The notes under the pieces are model-generated. The model searched no databases and was not told the DNA's origin. It was given only the letters and a program-made list of their open reading frames with translations. Source: Prevotella sp. (lineage in GTDB: Bacteria > Bacteroidota > Bacteroidia > Bacteroidales > Bacteroidaceae). Taken from it: 64,000 bases of DNA. A program made the translations under genes and the position numbers. Where the stretch lies: positions 1 to 64,000 of the forward strand of contig JAFTGB010000052.1 of NCBI GenBank assembly GCA_017458125.1, written 5' to 3'. How positions within the stretch are numbered: the first letter of the stretch is position 1; the number at the start of each line of letters is the position of its first letter. Below, one piece after another: positions 23,910 through 31,952 of the stretch.

Positions 23910-25094
23910 ATGGCAACGATTACAACTGAGTACGGAAAGCTAAGTAGCAACAAGACGAGAACCGTTTATCTGAGAATCAGAAGCGGCAAGACAGAGAAGC
24001 GTATCAACACGCAAGTCAAAGTATTGGAATCCGAGATCTCGCCTCGCACCAAAAAGATTAAAGACTTTAGCAAGGCGAGGCAGATAGAGATGATGCGTCT
24101 GGATTGGGAAAACAAAATCAACCAATTAGGAATTGAAGCTTTAGGTGTCAAAGTGGATGCTCAAGACATCACTTCTGCCATCAGCAAGAAAAAAGAGGAA
24201 ACAGACTTCTTTGCCTTTGCCAAGAACTGGTTGGCACACACCAGCATCAAAGGCAAGAAGAACTACAAATGTATGCTCAACACCTTTTCCTCATTTCTTG
24301 GCAAGGAGAATCTTCTCTTTTCTGACCTAACCTACACCCTACTGAAAGAGTTCGAGAATCATCTGTCAAAGAAACCCAGAGCACAATCGCTCTACTTGGG
24401 CGAACTACGTCATCTGTTCCGTGAGGCGATGCTTGAATTCAACACAGAAGAAAAGAACATCATCAAAAGCGATCCATTCATCCGCTACAAAGTACCTAAA
24501 CAAGTAATGAAGAAAGGTGTCCGTGCACTCACCTTGGAAGAGCTGATGAAAGTCTATCACTATCAAGGCAAACCAGGAAGCCGTTCCCAACTTGCGCGTG
24601 ATACCTTTATACTATCGTTCTGCCTGATGGGAATGAACTCGGTAGATTTGTTCTCAGCAACGAACTACAAGAACGGCTTCATCAAGTACAACAGAACGAA
24701 GACCAAAGATCGCAGAAATGATGAAGCTTACATCGAGGTAAAAGTACACCCGTTTATCAAGCCACTTATGAAGAAGTATGCCGGCACGAAAACCGTCTTC
24801 AATTTCTGCTCACGTTACAACGACTACGAAGGCTTCAACAAGAACCTGAACATCGGTCTGAAAACTGTTGGCAAAGCTGTCGGCATTAGCGACCTCGAAT
24901 TTTATCAGGCTCGCCACACTTTTGCCACCCTATCCAGAAACCTGATGAAGTTCAGCAAAGGAGACGTTGATGAAGCGCTCAACCACGTTGGTAGTTTTGA
25001 AGTGGCCGATATCTACATCGCCAAGGACTTTTCCATCATCAACGACAACAACTTTAAGCTCATCAAACGAGTCTTCAAAAAAGAGCTTGCTTGA
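23910..25094 (+). CDS. int: Tyrosine recombinase/integrase of the element
   Basis: Catalyses integration and excision at the tRNA site. 394 residues: an N-terminal arm-binding domain (about 1-90), a SAM-like core-binding domain (about 95-190: DFFAFAKNWLAH, YTLLKEFENHL), and a catalytic domain. Box II reads YQARHTFATLS, and the nucleophile is probably the Tyr in ADIYIAKD. Box I reads LSFCLMGMNSVDLF, the variant seen in many Bacteroidetes integrases, without the usual T-G-x-R. It is the first gene of the element. No TAnnTTTG promoter is visible between tRNA and ATG, so expression may depend on circularisation or readthrough. Confidence 0.9.
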   Translation: MATITTEYGKLSSNKTRTVYLRIRSGKTEKRINTQVKVLESEISPRTKKIKDFSKARQIEMMRLDWENKINQLGIEALGVKVDAQDITSAISKKKEETDFFAFAKNWLAHTSIKGKKNYKCMLNTFSSFLGKENLLFSDLTYTLLKEFENHLSKKPRAQSLYLGELRHLFREAMLEFNTEEKNIIKSDPFIRYKVPKQVMKKGVRALTLEELMKVYHYQGKPGSRSQLARDTFILSFCLMGMNSVDLFSATNYKNGFIKYNRTKTKDRRNDEAYIEVKVHPFIKPLMKKYAGTKTVFNFCSRYNDYEGFNKNLNIGLKTVGKAVGISDLEFYQARHTFATLSRNLMKFSKGDVDEALNHVGSFEVADIYIAKDFSIINDNNFKLIKRVFKKELA

Positions 25095-25117
25095 GTGTAT
25101 CGTTTTTTCGATGGGGC

Positions 25118-25162
25118 AGCCTAATACCCCTGAAAGTAACATTTCAGGGTTTGGGTGGGCTG
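25118..25162. other. Hairpin after the integrase gene
   Basis: CCCTGAAA and TTTCAGGG form a perfect 8-bp stem with a 6-base loop, and CAGCC/GGCTG pairs further out. There is no T-run. It may be a weak terminator or a protein-binding site. Confidence 0.45.
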
Positions 25163-25298
25163 TTAAAGAGCAAGCTCTGCCCTGTGTTTATAGGCATTTC
25201 CGCCAATCAGTCTGATGTATCATTCCTTTAAAACAAGAAAGTCAGCATTAGACAGAAAAATAATCTGAAAAGACGGCCAATATTTGCCAAATTATTAG

Positions 25299-25306
25299 TA
25301 ACTTTG
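25299..25306 (+). promoter_or_regulatory. -7 box of the Abi gene
   Basis: TAacTTTG, 18 bases before the ATG at 25325. Confidence 0.8.
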
Positions 25307-25324
25307 CACTAAAATATAGAGCAT

Positions 25325-26014
25325 ATGAAGTATTCAGAATTCGAAGATATCATCTCAAAACAGCGCATGCGCAAGTACCTACAAGCGTGCAACAACGAAA
25401 GCAAAAGAGCAATGACGCTCTATCGTTACAACCTGAAATTGTCTCAGGAAATGTTTGCCCTCATTAGCTGTTTTGAGGTCACGTTACGCAATCGTATTGA
25501 CAAGGAAATGAAGGTTCATTTTGGCAATGACTGGCTACGAGATTTCATCCTTCCCGGAGGCCAATTCCACTATGATCCACGTGTAGAAGGGACACGAAAA
25601 ATCATCGAAAAAGCATACAATGGGCTCATGAGAACACATACCTATTCCCATTCCAAATTACTTTCCGAATTAGAGTTTGGGGTATGGAAATTTATGTTCA
25701 ACAATGTGCAATATCGTTTGGGAGGCCGCTGCTTACTTCACATATTTCCTAACAAACCGAGGTCAACCAGGACTAATCGTATCGACAATTCCAGGATCTT
25801 TCTTGAACTGGATTACATCAACAATATCCGTAACCGCATAGCCCACCACGAGCCAATTTGCTTTGGCTATCCGATATGCATTGACACCACATACACCCTC
25901 AATAACTACACAAGGATGATGACATTATTCCAATGGATGGGTATAGATACCAACGACTTCCTATATGGTATAGACCATGTTGGCAGAGAATGCGGAAAAA
26001 TCATGTGTATATAG
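25325..26014 (+). CDS. Abi-like protein with HEPN RNase motif
   Basis: 229 residues resembling the Abi family (AbiD/AbiF-type, 'Abi-like'). Seen: an early FEVTLRNRIDKEMK block, LEFGVWKFMF in the middle, and NNIRNRIAHHEPI at 167-179, which contains the HEPN catalytic motif R-x4-H (Arg169 to His174). HEPN proteins of this kind are RNases that block phage growth by stopping the infected cell. It has its own promoter and sits directly after the integrase, a usual place for defence cargo. No partner toxin or antitoxin gene overlaps it; the nearest neighbour is a probable small RNA 100 bases downstream. Anti-phage activity is inferred. Confidence 0.8.
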   Translation: MKYSEFEDIISKQRMRKYLQACNNESKRAMTLYRYNLKLSQEMFALISCFEVTLRNRIDKEMKVHFGNDWLRDFILPGGQFHYDPRVEGTRKIIEKAYNGLMRTHTYSHSKLLSELEFGVWKFMFNNVQYRLGGRCLLHIFPNKPRSTRTNRIDNSRIFLELDYINNIRNRIAHHEPICFGYPICIDTTYTLNNYTRMMTLFQWMGIDTNDFLYGIDHVGRECGKIMCI

Positions 26015-26056
26015 TATCCGAGTGACGAAATTGACAAGAAAAGAGAAAAAATGATG

Positions 26057-26076
26057 GCATATATGCAAATATATGC
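26057..26076. promoter_or_regulatory. Palindromic operator-like site
   Basis: GCATATAT and ATATATGC flank a GCAA spacer, a perfect 8-bp inverted repeat centred about 50 bases upstream of the predicted start of the small RNA. Confidence 0.5.
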
Positions 26077-26083
26077 GGAATTA

Positions 26084-26115
26084 TTTGCATATTTCAGATT
26101 TTATTTCTACCTTTG
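26084..26115 (+). promoter_or_regulatory. Promoter of the small RNA
   Basis: TTTG (26084-26087), 20 bases, TAccTTTG (26108-26115): a full-consensus promoter with no reading frame behind it. Confidence 0.75.
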
Positions 26116-26119
26116 CATC

Positions 26120-26168
26120 GTTCAGTCCTGGTAGTCCCTGAAGCGATTCAAACTATCAGGTGTTTTTT
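26120..26168 (+). ncRNA. Probable small RNA of about 50 nt in the island
   Basis: The transcript predicted from the full promoter ends at a T7 run (26162-26168). Before it, CCTGGTAGT pairs with ACTATCAGG (one G-T), and an inner TGAA/TTCA stem is capped by a GCGA (GNRA) tetraloop, so nearly the entire RNA is one hairpin with a terminator tail. No open frame fits. It could be a regulatory RNA for the neighbouring Abi gene or for plasmid-like functions; the alternative is a terminator with a spurious promoter. Confidence 0.55.
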
Positions 26169-26261
26169 TGCCCATAGGTGAACAGAGCCCCCCACTAAAC
26201 ATACAAGAAGGCTCGCTTAAAAAACCGACGTCTATCCATATATCATCAATACTACTTTTTA

Positions 26262-26990
26262 TTATTTACTTCCCACATAATACTTGTTTTTCACTTCGTA
26301 AGATGAGGGACTGAAATAAATACCCATCAAATCGAGTGAACTAGCAATAAACCAAACACCTTCAGGCATTAGAGTTATATCTCTTTCGAGTGTTTTATAG
26401 ACATTCTTCTTTAACTTCTTAGAGTAATTTTTCTCCCTATGAAATACCTTCACATCATAAGCGAAGTTTTTATCTATATTGTGAAACACTATAAATTTAA
26501 TGCCATTGAGGTTATACTCAGTGAGTACAATGTTATCTTTGGAATCAAATCGGATTACTTTATTGCCATAAAGACCATAATCGGATTCTATGTTCATCCA
26601 ATAGACTCTATCAAGTGACTCAAAACTTGGACCAAGAAATCCTTGCAATGCTTTGTAAGTAAATGCTATCCTAAAAATAAGGCTATTAAGTTCGTACTCT
26701 TCATCCTGCGTAGTTGCTTTTACCCTACTTGCATAGCTTGCGTACTTCTGTTCTGCATCCATAGCTGTCATTCCCAGCCACCTTCCAAGGTAATACATAT
26801 TCCATAGTGCGGTAACCACATCATCTCTTGTTACGTTTTGCTTATAAACTATACTTCGGCAACTTTGATAGTATGACTTTGCATCCTGAATAGTTTTTAT
26901 ACCGCTGAGATCTGGCTCTTCTGGTAAAGCAAAGACTGATGTAATGAAGAGTGAACATAAAAAAAGTGTTATAAGTCTATAATTGTTCAT
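26262..26990 (-). CDS. Unknown secreted protein of the island
   Basis: 242 residues, not recognised. Signal peptide at 1-21 (LFLCSLFITSVFA, cleavage before LPEEP). The mature part begins with a helical region (PDLSGIKTIQDAKSYYQSCRS) and continues with a beta-rich segment (NKVIRFDSKDNIVLTEYNLNG, short pieces). Tyr, Lys and Asn are frequent and the DNA is AT-rich, unlike the chromosome around the island. It is the last gene of the minus-strand cluster. Periplasmic or outer-membrane location is likely; no enzyme motif was seen. Confidence 0.65.
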   Translation of the reverse strand: MNNYRLITLFLCSLFITSVFALPEEPDLSGIKTIQDAKSYYQSCRSIVYKQNVTRDDVVTALWNMYYLGRWLGMTAMDAEQKYASYASRVKATTQDEEYELNSLIFRIAFTYKALQGFLGPSFESLDRVYWMNIESDYGLYGNKVIRFDSKDNIVLTEYNLNGIKFIVFHNIDKNFAYDVKVFHREKNYSKKLKKNVYKTLERDITLMPEGVWFIASSLDLMGIYFSPSSYEVKNKYYVGSK

Positions 26991-27049
26991 CGATCTTTTG
27001 AATATACTAGTGCTGTGATTTGATTATTAACAATTCTCCCAAAATGTAA

Positions 27050-27754
27050 TCAGAAATCGACATTTTTATTCAAATGCAAAAATTGCCCAGGGCCACTTAT
27101 AGGACCATCAATATTGTATGACACGTCACTATGAGTTAGTATAACATCGGGGCGATCCATTACTACAAGACATTCTCGTGGGCCACCATAGAATAGAACA
27201 TTCATATATTTATCCTTTGCCACAAATTGTATAAAAATATAACTATCGTCATCACCATCCTTATATGCTTTCATCGCTAAAGGGGTCATGAATACATCAG
27301 CCACAAGCTCTTTCCCAATAGTGAGATTAACCAATGCCCAATCACCATATTTCTCATTATGTCTTTTACTCGCTATTTCTATATTGTCTTCTCTTTTTAA
27401 AACACGGGCATAACGAATGGTTCCTATTCCAGTAATAAAGAAGTCCTCATTGCATCCATTAAACAAGCGTATGTCTTCACCATAATTGAAGAAGGAAAAT
27501 TCACAGCAAAAATTATAACTGATGGAGTTTGTAATAGTATATGGAACTGCAATATTCCCCTTAATGTCATATCTCATATGTTCTCGATATATAATCGATT
27601 GTCTCTTTGTATCAAATTCAGGTGTAGTATTATCGAACCACTCAGAATCATAGCCAACAGTTTTCCCATTACTGTCTTTGCACGATATACAGCACAAAAT
27701 AAATATTGCACATATGATGAATGGTACAAATATCCGTCTCATAAGCCTCTTCAT
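27050..27754 (-). CDS. Unknown lipoprotein of the island
   Basis: 234 residues, not recognised. Basic start MKRLMRR, a hydrophobic stretch and a lipobox near ILCCISCKDS make it a lipoprotein. The mature region looks beta-rich, with regular aromatic residues (ISYNFCCEFSFFNYGED) and YIFIQFVAKDKYMNVLFYGG. It follows the 104-residue gene without any gap (start at 27754, neighbour stop ends at 27755), so the two are surely co-expressed. Confidence 0.65.
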   Translation of the reverse strand: MKRLMRRIFVPFIICAIFILCCISCKDSNGKTVGYDSEWFDNTTPEFDTKRQSIIYREHMRYDIKGNIAVPYTITNSISYNFCCEFSFFNYGEDIRLFNGCNEDFFITGIGTIRYARVLKREDNIEIASKRHNEKYGDWALVNLTIGKELVADVFMTPLAMKAYKDGDDDSYIFIQFVAKDKYMNVLFYGGPRECLVVMDRPDVILTHSDVSYNIDGPISGPGQFLHLNKNVDF

Positions 27755-28069
27755 TTATTTGTTTCTCTCTATTGATTTCTTCAATTGAATTGCTTTATCT
27801 ATGTCCTGACTACGACCAGGCTGTGTATATGTACTACGAATGTAATACAACTTTGAGTAATCATCTAGCTGCTGACGAGAAGCTATACGAATAATGTTAT
27901 CGTATATCTCACATTCATTAAGGTACTTGTCACGATAATACTCGAAGTTGTATTCATATTTTTTCACCTTCTTTTTCATTGGGAAGTATCCAATGCAATA
28001 ACCGCCAATTAAACCTATCAGTAAAGATGATATGGCAGTTATAATCAATTTTGTTTTTACATTTTTCAT
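27755..28069 (-). CDS. Small membrane-anchored coiled protein of the island
   Basis: 104 residues: an N-terminal membrane helix (about 6-28, LIITAISSLLIGLIGGYCIGY) followed by a charged region rich in Lys, Tyr and Asp that may be helical (KKKVKKYEYNFEYYRDKYLN). Not recognised. It sits in the same strand cluster, 15 bases after the 74-residue gene and abutting the lipoprotein gene. Confidence 0.6.
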   Translation of the reverse strand: MKNVKTKLIITAISSLLIGLIGGYCIGYFPMKKKVKKYEYNFEYYRDKYLNECEIYDNIIRIASRQQLDDYSKLYYIRSTYTQPGRSQDIDKAIQLKKSIERNK

Positions 28070-28084
28070 ATTTTTGCGCTATAA

Positions 28085-28309
28085 TTACTTTCGTGGAGCA
28101 TCGTAATAATCGTAAGAAGGCCCGTCATTGTTACTACAACTCTTAAAAGCGCCTAAAATCGTTAAAAGAAAACCTAGAACGAATACTAATGCCATAACAG
28201 TACATCCAGTATTTTGCTTAATACTATTACTGGACTCAGACCAATCTGCGGATTTGATGATTAAATAAAAGACAAGGAAGCAAATCCCGAAAAAAAGAAG
28301 AATTTTCAT
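28085..28309 (-). CDS. Small two-helix membrane protein of the island
   Basis: 74 residues, hydrophobic at 2-17 (ILLFFGICFLVFYLII) and 36-55 (CTVMALVFVLGFLLTILGAF), with a short polar tail (SNNDGPSYDYYDAPRK). Not recognised. Five bases separate it from the lipoprotein gene upstream. Confidence 0.55.
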   Translation of the reverse strand: MKILLFFGICFLVFYLIIKSADWSESSNSIKQNTGCTVMALVFVLGFLLTILGAFKSCSNNDGPSYDYYDAPRK

Positions 28310-28314
28310 ACACT

Positions 28315-28680
28315 TTATTGTTTTTTGTATCCATTAGGAAAGAAACGATTATTCCATTCTGTTATTAAATCATCTGACATACAGGCACTACAAAAGGTGT
28401 TGTGATATGGATCTATCTTATAACAATTTCTTTGAACGCCATTATGAATTACCGGGCAATTCAAATTTGAGTGTTGTATGTAAACTTCGTTAATGTATGT
28501 ACCAGAACTACCCAAGAAGGCAGGCTCTGCATAAAAATTGGCACCAGAGCCTTTAACAACAGATAAATGAGTGCTTGCAGACTTCAATTCAGCAACAATC
28601 TCTTCCTTAAGTTCTTCTTTATTTATATTGTCACATGCAGCAAAGCAACAAATAGCAAATAGTAACAGAATCTTCTTCAT
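28315..28680 (-). CDS. Small cysteine-containing lipoprotein of the island
   Basis: 121 residues. The signal MKKILLLFAICCFAAC gives a lipidated Cys at 16. A short acidic helix (INKEELKEEIVAELKSA) is followed by a region with four further cysteines (LNCPVIHNGVQRNCY, FCSACMSDD), where CSAC is a CxxC pair that could hold a metal or a disulphide. The ATG at 28680 is preferred to that at 28689 because it starts the signal peptide cleanly. Family not recognised. Confidence 0.6.
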   Translation of the reverse strand: MKKILLLFAICCFAACDNINKEELKEEIVAELKSASTHLSVVKGSGANFYAEPAFLGSSGTYINEVYIQHSNLNCPVIHNGVQRNCYKIDPYHNTFCSACMSDDLITEWNNRFFPNGYKKQ

Positions 28681-28717
28681 AGGACACATATTATTTCATA
28701 ATGATATCAAATAGAGT

Positions 28718-30064
28718 TTATAAATAGAGTCTCTTTCCATAGGGAGCATTCCAAGTTCTCCCACACTCATTACATTCAAGACCATAATCTATATCATCCG
28801 TTATATTGGTGCTTCCGCATGAAGGACAACGATGTCTTGTTATAACAGGCTTGTCTGGGTAATTGTAATATTCAATACACTCTTGTAGGAACACATGGCA
28901 ATACTTCTTTGTCACCTTTTCCGTTTCCTCAACAATAATCTGCATGTATTTATTCCATAAGCCTTGCTTTTCTGCTTCAGCTTTTAGTTCTGCATTACGC
29001 AAATGCTGATACATTATATACATTAGCTCATGTGCTATAGGGGAATCATAGCCGTGACAGAATAATGGAATATTTGCATTGCTTCCTATCTTGTTTATCA
29101 ATTTATCTCTGTATTCTTTACGAAACTTATCCTCTGGTGATAGTAATCTATCAGCATTGTTTTCTTTGTATTCTTGAATCCATTGTTTAGCGTAATTATA
29201 CACAGAATTAAACAAGCTCACATTAGCCCTATTATTCTCATCTAATAAGATTGAAGAAATTACTTTCAATGCTTCTTCCTCACCAAGGTTTTCTGAAAAA
29301 CTAGCATAAGATGACACATAATAGTCCTTTATGTCCATCCAATCTTCCAGATTGTGCTTTTCTGCAACACTACTAAAGGCTTTTATAGTCTGTTTTACGT
29401 CCATTGTAGACATTTCATTAAAATCCCTTTCAGTTAATGTTTCCAAAGCTTTTGCCTTTTCCGGATTCTGATTTTTCCATGTCTCCCAATAGCTTTCATC
29501 ATTTGGTTCATTCTGCTGTCGCTCTTTCAGCCATTCTATCATCAGAGCAGAACAAGTGTTGCCTTCCAATACGTGGAACATGTTAACTTCGTTTACCATT
29601 TCCCTTGTTGTCGATTCAATCATTTGCGAAATGAGTCTTGTTGGGTATTGTTCCATTTCTGTCTGAGAGATGGAACAGCCCAAGCTCTTGCTGAATCTAT
29701 CCAGCATTTGAATTTTCTCTTTTGCGTCTCTGTTTGATAACTTTGACATATCTATCCTGAGCAATTCTTCAATTTCCTTTGCTTTACTGGGATTGGTATC
29801 CTTGTAGTTTTCCCAATATGTCTTTTGCCTTATTGGTTCTGTAACCTGAACAGGCTTATTTTCAATAATTGGAGTCAGTTTCGGTTTTGATGTAGATGCT
29901 GCTTCATTCTTTTTCTTTTCTTCCTCTTTCTGATTACCAAGGTAAACCAATGCAATACCCAAAGCCAACCAAAAAACTGGACCAAAAACATTATGCCCTG
30001 CTGATGCAGCTCCTATAAAACTCAAACCACCTAATACGACGCAAATCCATCCAAATGTTTTCAT
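28718..30064 (-). CDS. Membrane-anchored repeat protein with C-terminal zinc ribbon
   Basis: 448 residues. Two membrane helices at about 3-22 and 26-43, then a long cytoplasmic part. Two related stretches of about 48 residues, near 83-130 and 192-240, share YWE-x2-K-x2-NP-x-KAK-x2-E-x-L and a following S-x2-D-x-K-x2-I, so there was an internal duplication. A helical region ends in HRCPSCGS...CNECGRTW: cysteines 413, 416, 431 and 434 form a zinc ribbon. Not recognised as a known family. It is the second gene of the cluster, 13 bases after a 59-residue membrane protein. Confidence 0.65.
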   Translation of the reverse strand: MKTFGWICVVLGGLSFIGAASAGHNVFGPVFWLALGIALVYLGNQKEEEKKKNEAASTSKPKLTPIIENKPVQVTEPIRQKTYWENYKDTNPSKAKEIEELLRIDMSKLSNRDAKEKIQMLDRFSKSLGCSISQTEMEQYPTRLISQMIESTTREMVNEVNMFHVLEGNTCSALMIEWLKERQQNEPNDESYWETWKNQNPEKAKALETLTERDFNEMSTMDVKQTIKAFSSVAEKHNLEDWMDIKDYYVSSYASFSENLGEEEALKVISSILLDENNRANVSLFNSVYNYAKQWIQEYKENNADRLLSPEDKFRKEYRDKLINKIGSNANIPLFCHGYDSPIAHELMYIMYQHLRNAELKAEAEKQGLWNKYMQIIVEETEKVTKKYCHVFLQECIEYYNYPDKPVITRHRCPSCGSTNITDDIDYGLECNECGRTWNAPYGKRLYL

Positions 30065-30077
30065 AAGATTTCCTCCC

Positions 30078-30257
30078 TCAAGTATTTGATTCTACACTAT
30101 CTAATTTCTTGGAACATAGCACTACAATCAATCCCACAATAACGTTGAGAAGCGAGATGATAAACGCAAGCCAGAAGCCAATTTTACGTGAACGTCCCAT
30201 GCATCCAACAGCGTATGCAAGACCAACAGCAATTAACAAGAAAAATAGTTTGTCCAT
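30078..30257 (-). CDS. 59-residue two-helix membrane protein
   Basis: A small gene that begins the minus-strand cluster. ATG at 30257, stop at 30078-30080. Two hydrophobic segments (LFFLLIAVGLAYAVG and FWLAFIISLLNVIVGLIVVL) are joined by a basic turn, CMGRSRKIG. The pattern G-R-x-R-K-I-G-F-W is common in small Bacteroidetes membrane proteins of unknown role. A clear GGAGG Shine-Dalgarno inside its 3' end serves the next gene. Confidence 0.6.
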   Translation of the reverse strand: MDKLFFLLIAVGLAYAVGCMGRSRKIGFWLAFIISLLNVIVGLIVVLCSKKLDSVESNT

Positions 30258-30320
30258 ATCAATTTGTTTTTAGTCCGTTTTTAATCCACGTCAAAACATA
30301 AAGAAGCGTGAACCTTCCAT

Positions 30321-30456
30321 TATCTGATTCGGAGGCTGTAGGAAATGCCCATAACACAAGATAAGTAAAGCCCACGCTATCGCGCAAGCATTCACTCTAT
30401 CTATCGTTTGTGTTATGCACAGATTCTTGAACTTCCTACATTCCCGAATCTCGATA
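30321..30456 (-). ncRNA. Structured leader RNA of the island cluster
   Basis: Three nested inverted pairs fold this region: GATTCGG (30326-30332) with CCGAATC (30444-30450), TGTAGGAA (30337-30344) with TTCCTACA (30433-30440), and CATAACACAA (30350-30359) with TTGTGTTATG (30408-30417). It lies between a minus-strand -7 box (30517-30524) and the first gene of the cluster. It could be a cis-regulatory RNA or a separate structured RNA. No known riboswitch was recognised. Confidence 0.55.
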
Positions 30457-30516
30457 AACAGCTGAACGCCAGTTTATGACCAACAATGTAATTGTGTCTC
30501 TTACGAAAACACGTTG

Positions 30517-30524
30517 CAAATATA
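30517..30524 (-). promoter_or_regulatory. -7 box before the structured leader
   Basis: TAtaTTTG on the minus strand, about 260 bases before the first start codon of the cluster. No good TTTG at 20 bases. Confidence 0.5.
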
Positions 30525-30606
30525 GCAAATATTTTGCAAATATGTTATCGTTTATCGAAAAAACAACAAAAAAGTATGCAAAAAGTGGCTAAAGGCCAAC
30601 AGAGAA

Positions 30607-31170
30607 CTACATATTTCGCTCTTGCACTGCAATAGTCAACGCTCGTTCTTCAAGAAATGCCTTGAAACTCCTGATGATGGTCTGAGTATCGAAGTAACTA
30701 TAGAACCGCTCATAGAAGCCTGCCTTGAAGTTGAAGAAGAACAACATCACTTCACTGGCCTTTAGCCAACGAAATCTGCTGAAGATTGCCATTGCTGTGA
30801 ACTGAAGTTGATCCCCTGTCACATCTTCCTTTAATCCACAGCTCAGACTGGCATCCGCAATCAATGGAATAAGCCACTTGGCAGAAGTGAACGGACCATA
30901 CATGATATCAACCTCTGTCAGCGTTGGTGAGGGACCGAAGAAGCAATATGTTGGATCCTGGCAAATAAGCAGTTGCCTTTGTGGACTAAAAATGCCAAAG
31001 AAATATTCAACTGTCGGAAATCTCTGTAGCAACCACTGTCTCTGCTGGGATAATTGCGGTTTCTGTGGCAAAGTTGAGACCGGCAATTGCTTTGACTGCG
31101 TTTTGATATACGTCCCGTTTTCTTCTTTCCGTTCCGTTAAGAGCTGGGTAAGTGTTTCTGGTTGTTTCAT
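30607..31170 (-). CDS. DUF6633-like protein of mobile elements
   Basis: 187 residues. The layout MKQPETLTQLLTERK, QSKQLPVSTLPQKPQLS, and a C-terminal helical half (FFNFKAGFYERFYSYFD) resembles the DUF6633 proteins I associate with Bacteroidales mobile elements (from memory, moderate certainty). No enzyme motif. Its first 164 bases overlap the 3' end of the DUF6291-like gene in another frame, and no later start codon would avoid the conserved N-terminal part. Confidence 0.6.
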   Translation of the reverse strand: MKQPETLTQLLTERKEENGTYIKTQSKQLPVSTLPQKPQLSQQRQWLLQRFPTVEYFFGIFSPQRQLLICQDPTYCFFGPSPTLTEVDIMYGPFTSAKWLIPLIADASLSCGLKEDVTGDQLQFTAMAIFSRFRWLKASEVMLFFFNFKAGFYERFYSYFDTQTIIRSFKAFLEERALTIAVQERNM

Positions 31171-31825
31171 TTTGAATGGTGTTTATGTTTAATGGATGTG
31201 TCTCCCAGTATCGCTCTGAGAGGAATTTTTCAAAATTCTTTCTGTATCTGACTTCTGGCGTAGATGCGACATACAAAGGGATGTATGCAAGGATACTATC
31301 CCTATTCTTGGCAGACAGGGAATTCCATTTCTCTTTTAGGACTTCAACGTTCCCTACCGGCTTTCCATACATCTCCCAGACTCTTTCAAAAGAATAGTCC
31401 GCCCCACTCCCCTCAGTGATGATAAGAGCGTTAGCGTTATCATCATCTGTATCAGTCTTATTATCAGTCTCAGTGTCATTATCACTATTATTATCATTAT
31501 GGCATGCGTTCGGATGCGGTGGCATGCGATCGCATGCAATCGCAGGTGGTTGCTCTTCCTGATGCTGCTTCTCATACCTTTTCTTGGCATTTGTAACATT
31601 ACGTTCACAACGTTCTTCATACTTCTTGTGGTCACGATCTATCTGTGCACACATGATTGTAAAGAGTGCTATAAGTGCTGTGTCAGACGATTCGAGCTTT
31701 TGGCCTGTTCTCGCATAGCGAAAAACGGCTTTCATCAAAATACCTGTTTGCTCGTTAGTCAGATACTCGATAGCTTCGGCACTGTCGAGATAGAGGATAA
31801 TACTCTTAATTTCCCTTTTTGTCAT
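31007..31825 (-). CDS. DUF6291-like replication-associated protein
   Basis: 272 residues. The N-terminal domain (about 5-85) has the pattern SAEAIEYLTNEQTGILMKAVFRYARTG in pieces, then FTIMCAQIDRDHKKYEERCERNVTNAKKR, typical of DUF6291/phage replisome-organiser-like proteins. The middle is a low-complexity linker of Asn, Asp and Thr (NDNNSDNDTETDN), followed by a second domain (about 145-215). It is the first gene of a two-gene unit with the DUF6633-like gene. It may help replicate the excised circle (inference). Confidence 0.65.
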   Translation of the reverse strand: MTKREIKSIILYLDSAEAIEYLTNEQTGILMKAVFRYARTGQKLESSDTALIALFTIMCAQIDRDHKKYEERCERNVTNAKKRYEKQHQEEQPPAIACDRMPPHPNACHNDNNSDNDTETDNKTDTDDDNANALIITEGSGADYSFERVWEMYGKPVGNVEVLKEKWNSLSAKNRDSILAYIPLYVASTPEVRYRKNFEKFLSERYWETHPLNINTIQNETTRNTYPALNGTERRKRDVYQNAVKAIAGLNFATETAIIPAETVVATEISDS

Positions 31826-31851
31826 CCTGATTAAAATTATAATTGAGGCTG

Positions 31852-31859
31852 CAAAAGTA
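31852..31859 (-). promoter_or_regulatory. -7 box of the DUF6291-like gene
   Basis: TActTTTG on the minus strand, 26 bases before the ATG at 31825. Confidence 0.7.
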
Positions 31860-31944
31860 AACCAATAAAGCGACGATACAAGTGATTATAGCAAAATCTC
31901 AAAAATTTAACATTTCAAGGCGATATTGTTTGCCATAAAATGAT

Positions 31945-31952
31945 TACCTTTG
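31945..31952 (+). promoter_or_regulatory. Outward -7 box at the right end of the element
   Basis: TAccTTTG pointing toward attR. Behind it is only a 16-codon frame, which spans the fifth arm site. In the excised circle it would face the integrase gene. Confidence 0.5.
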
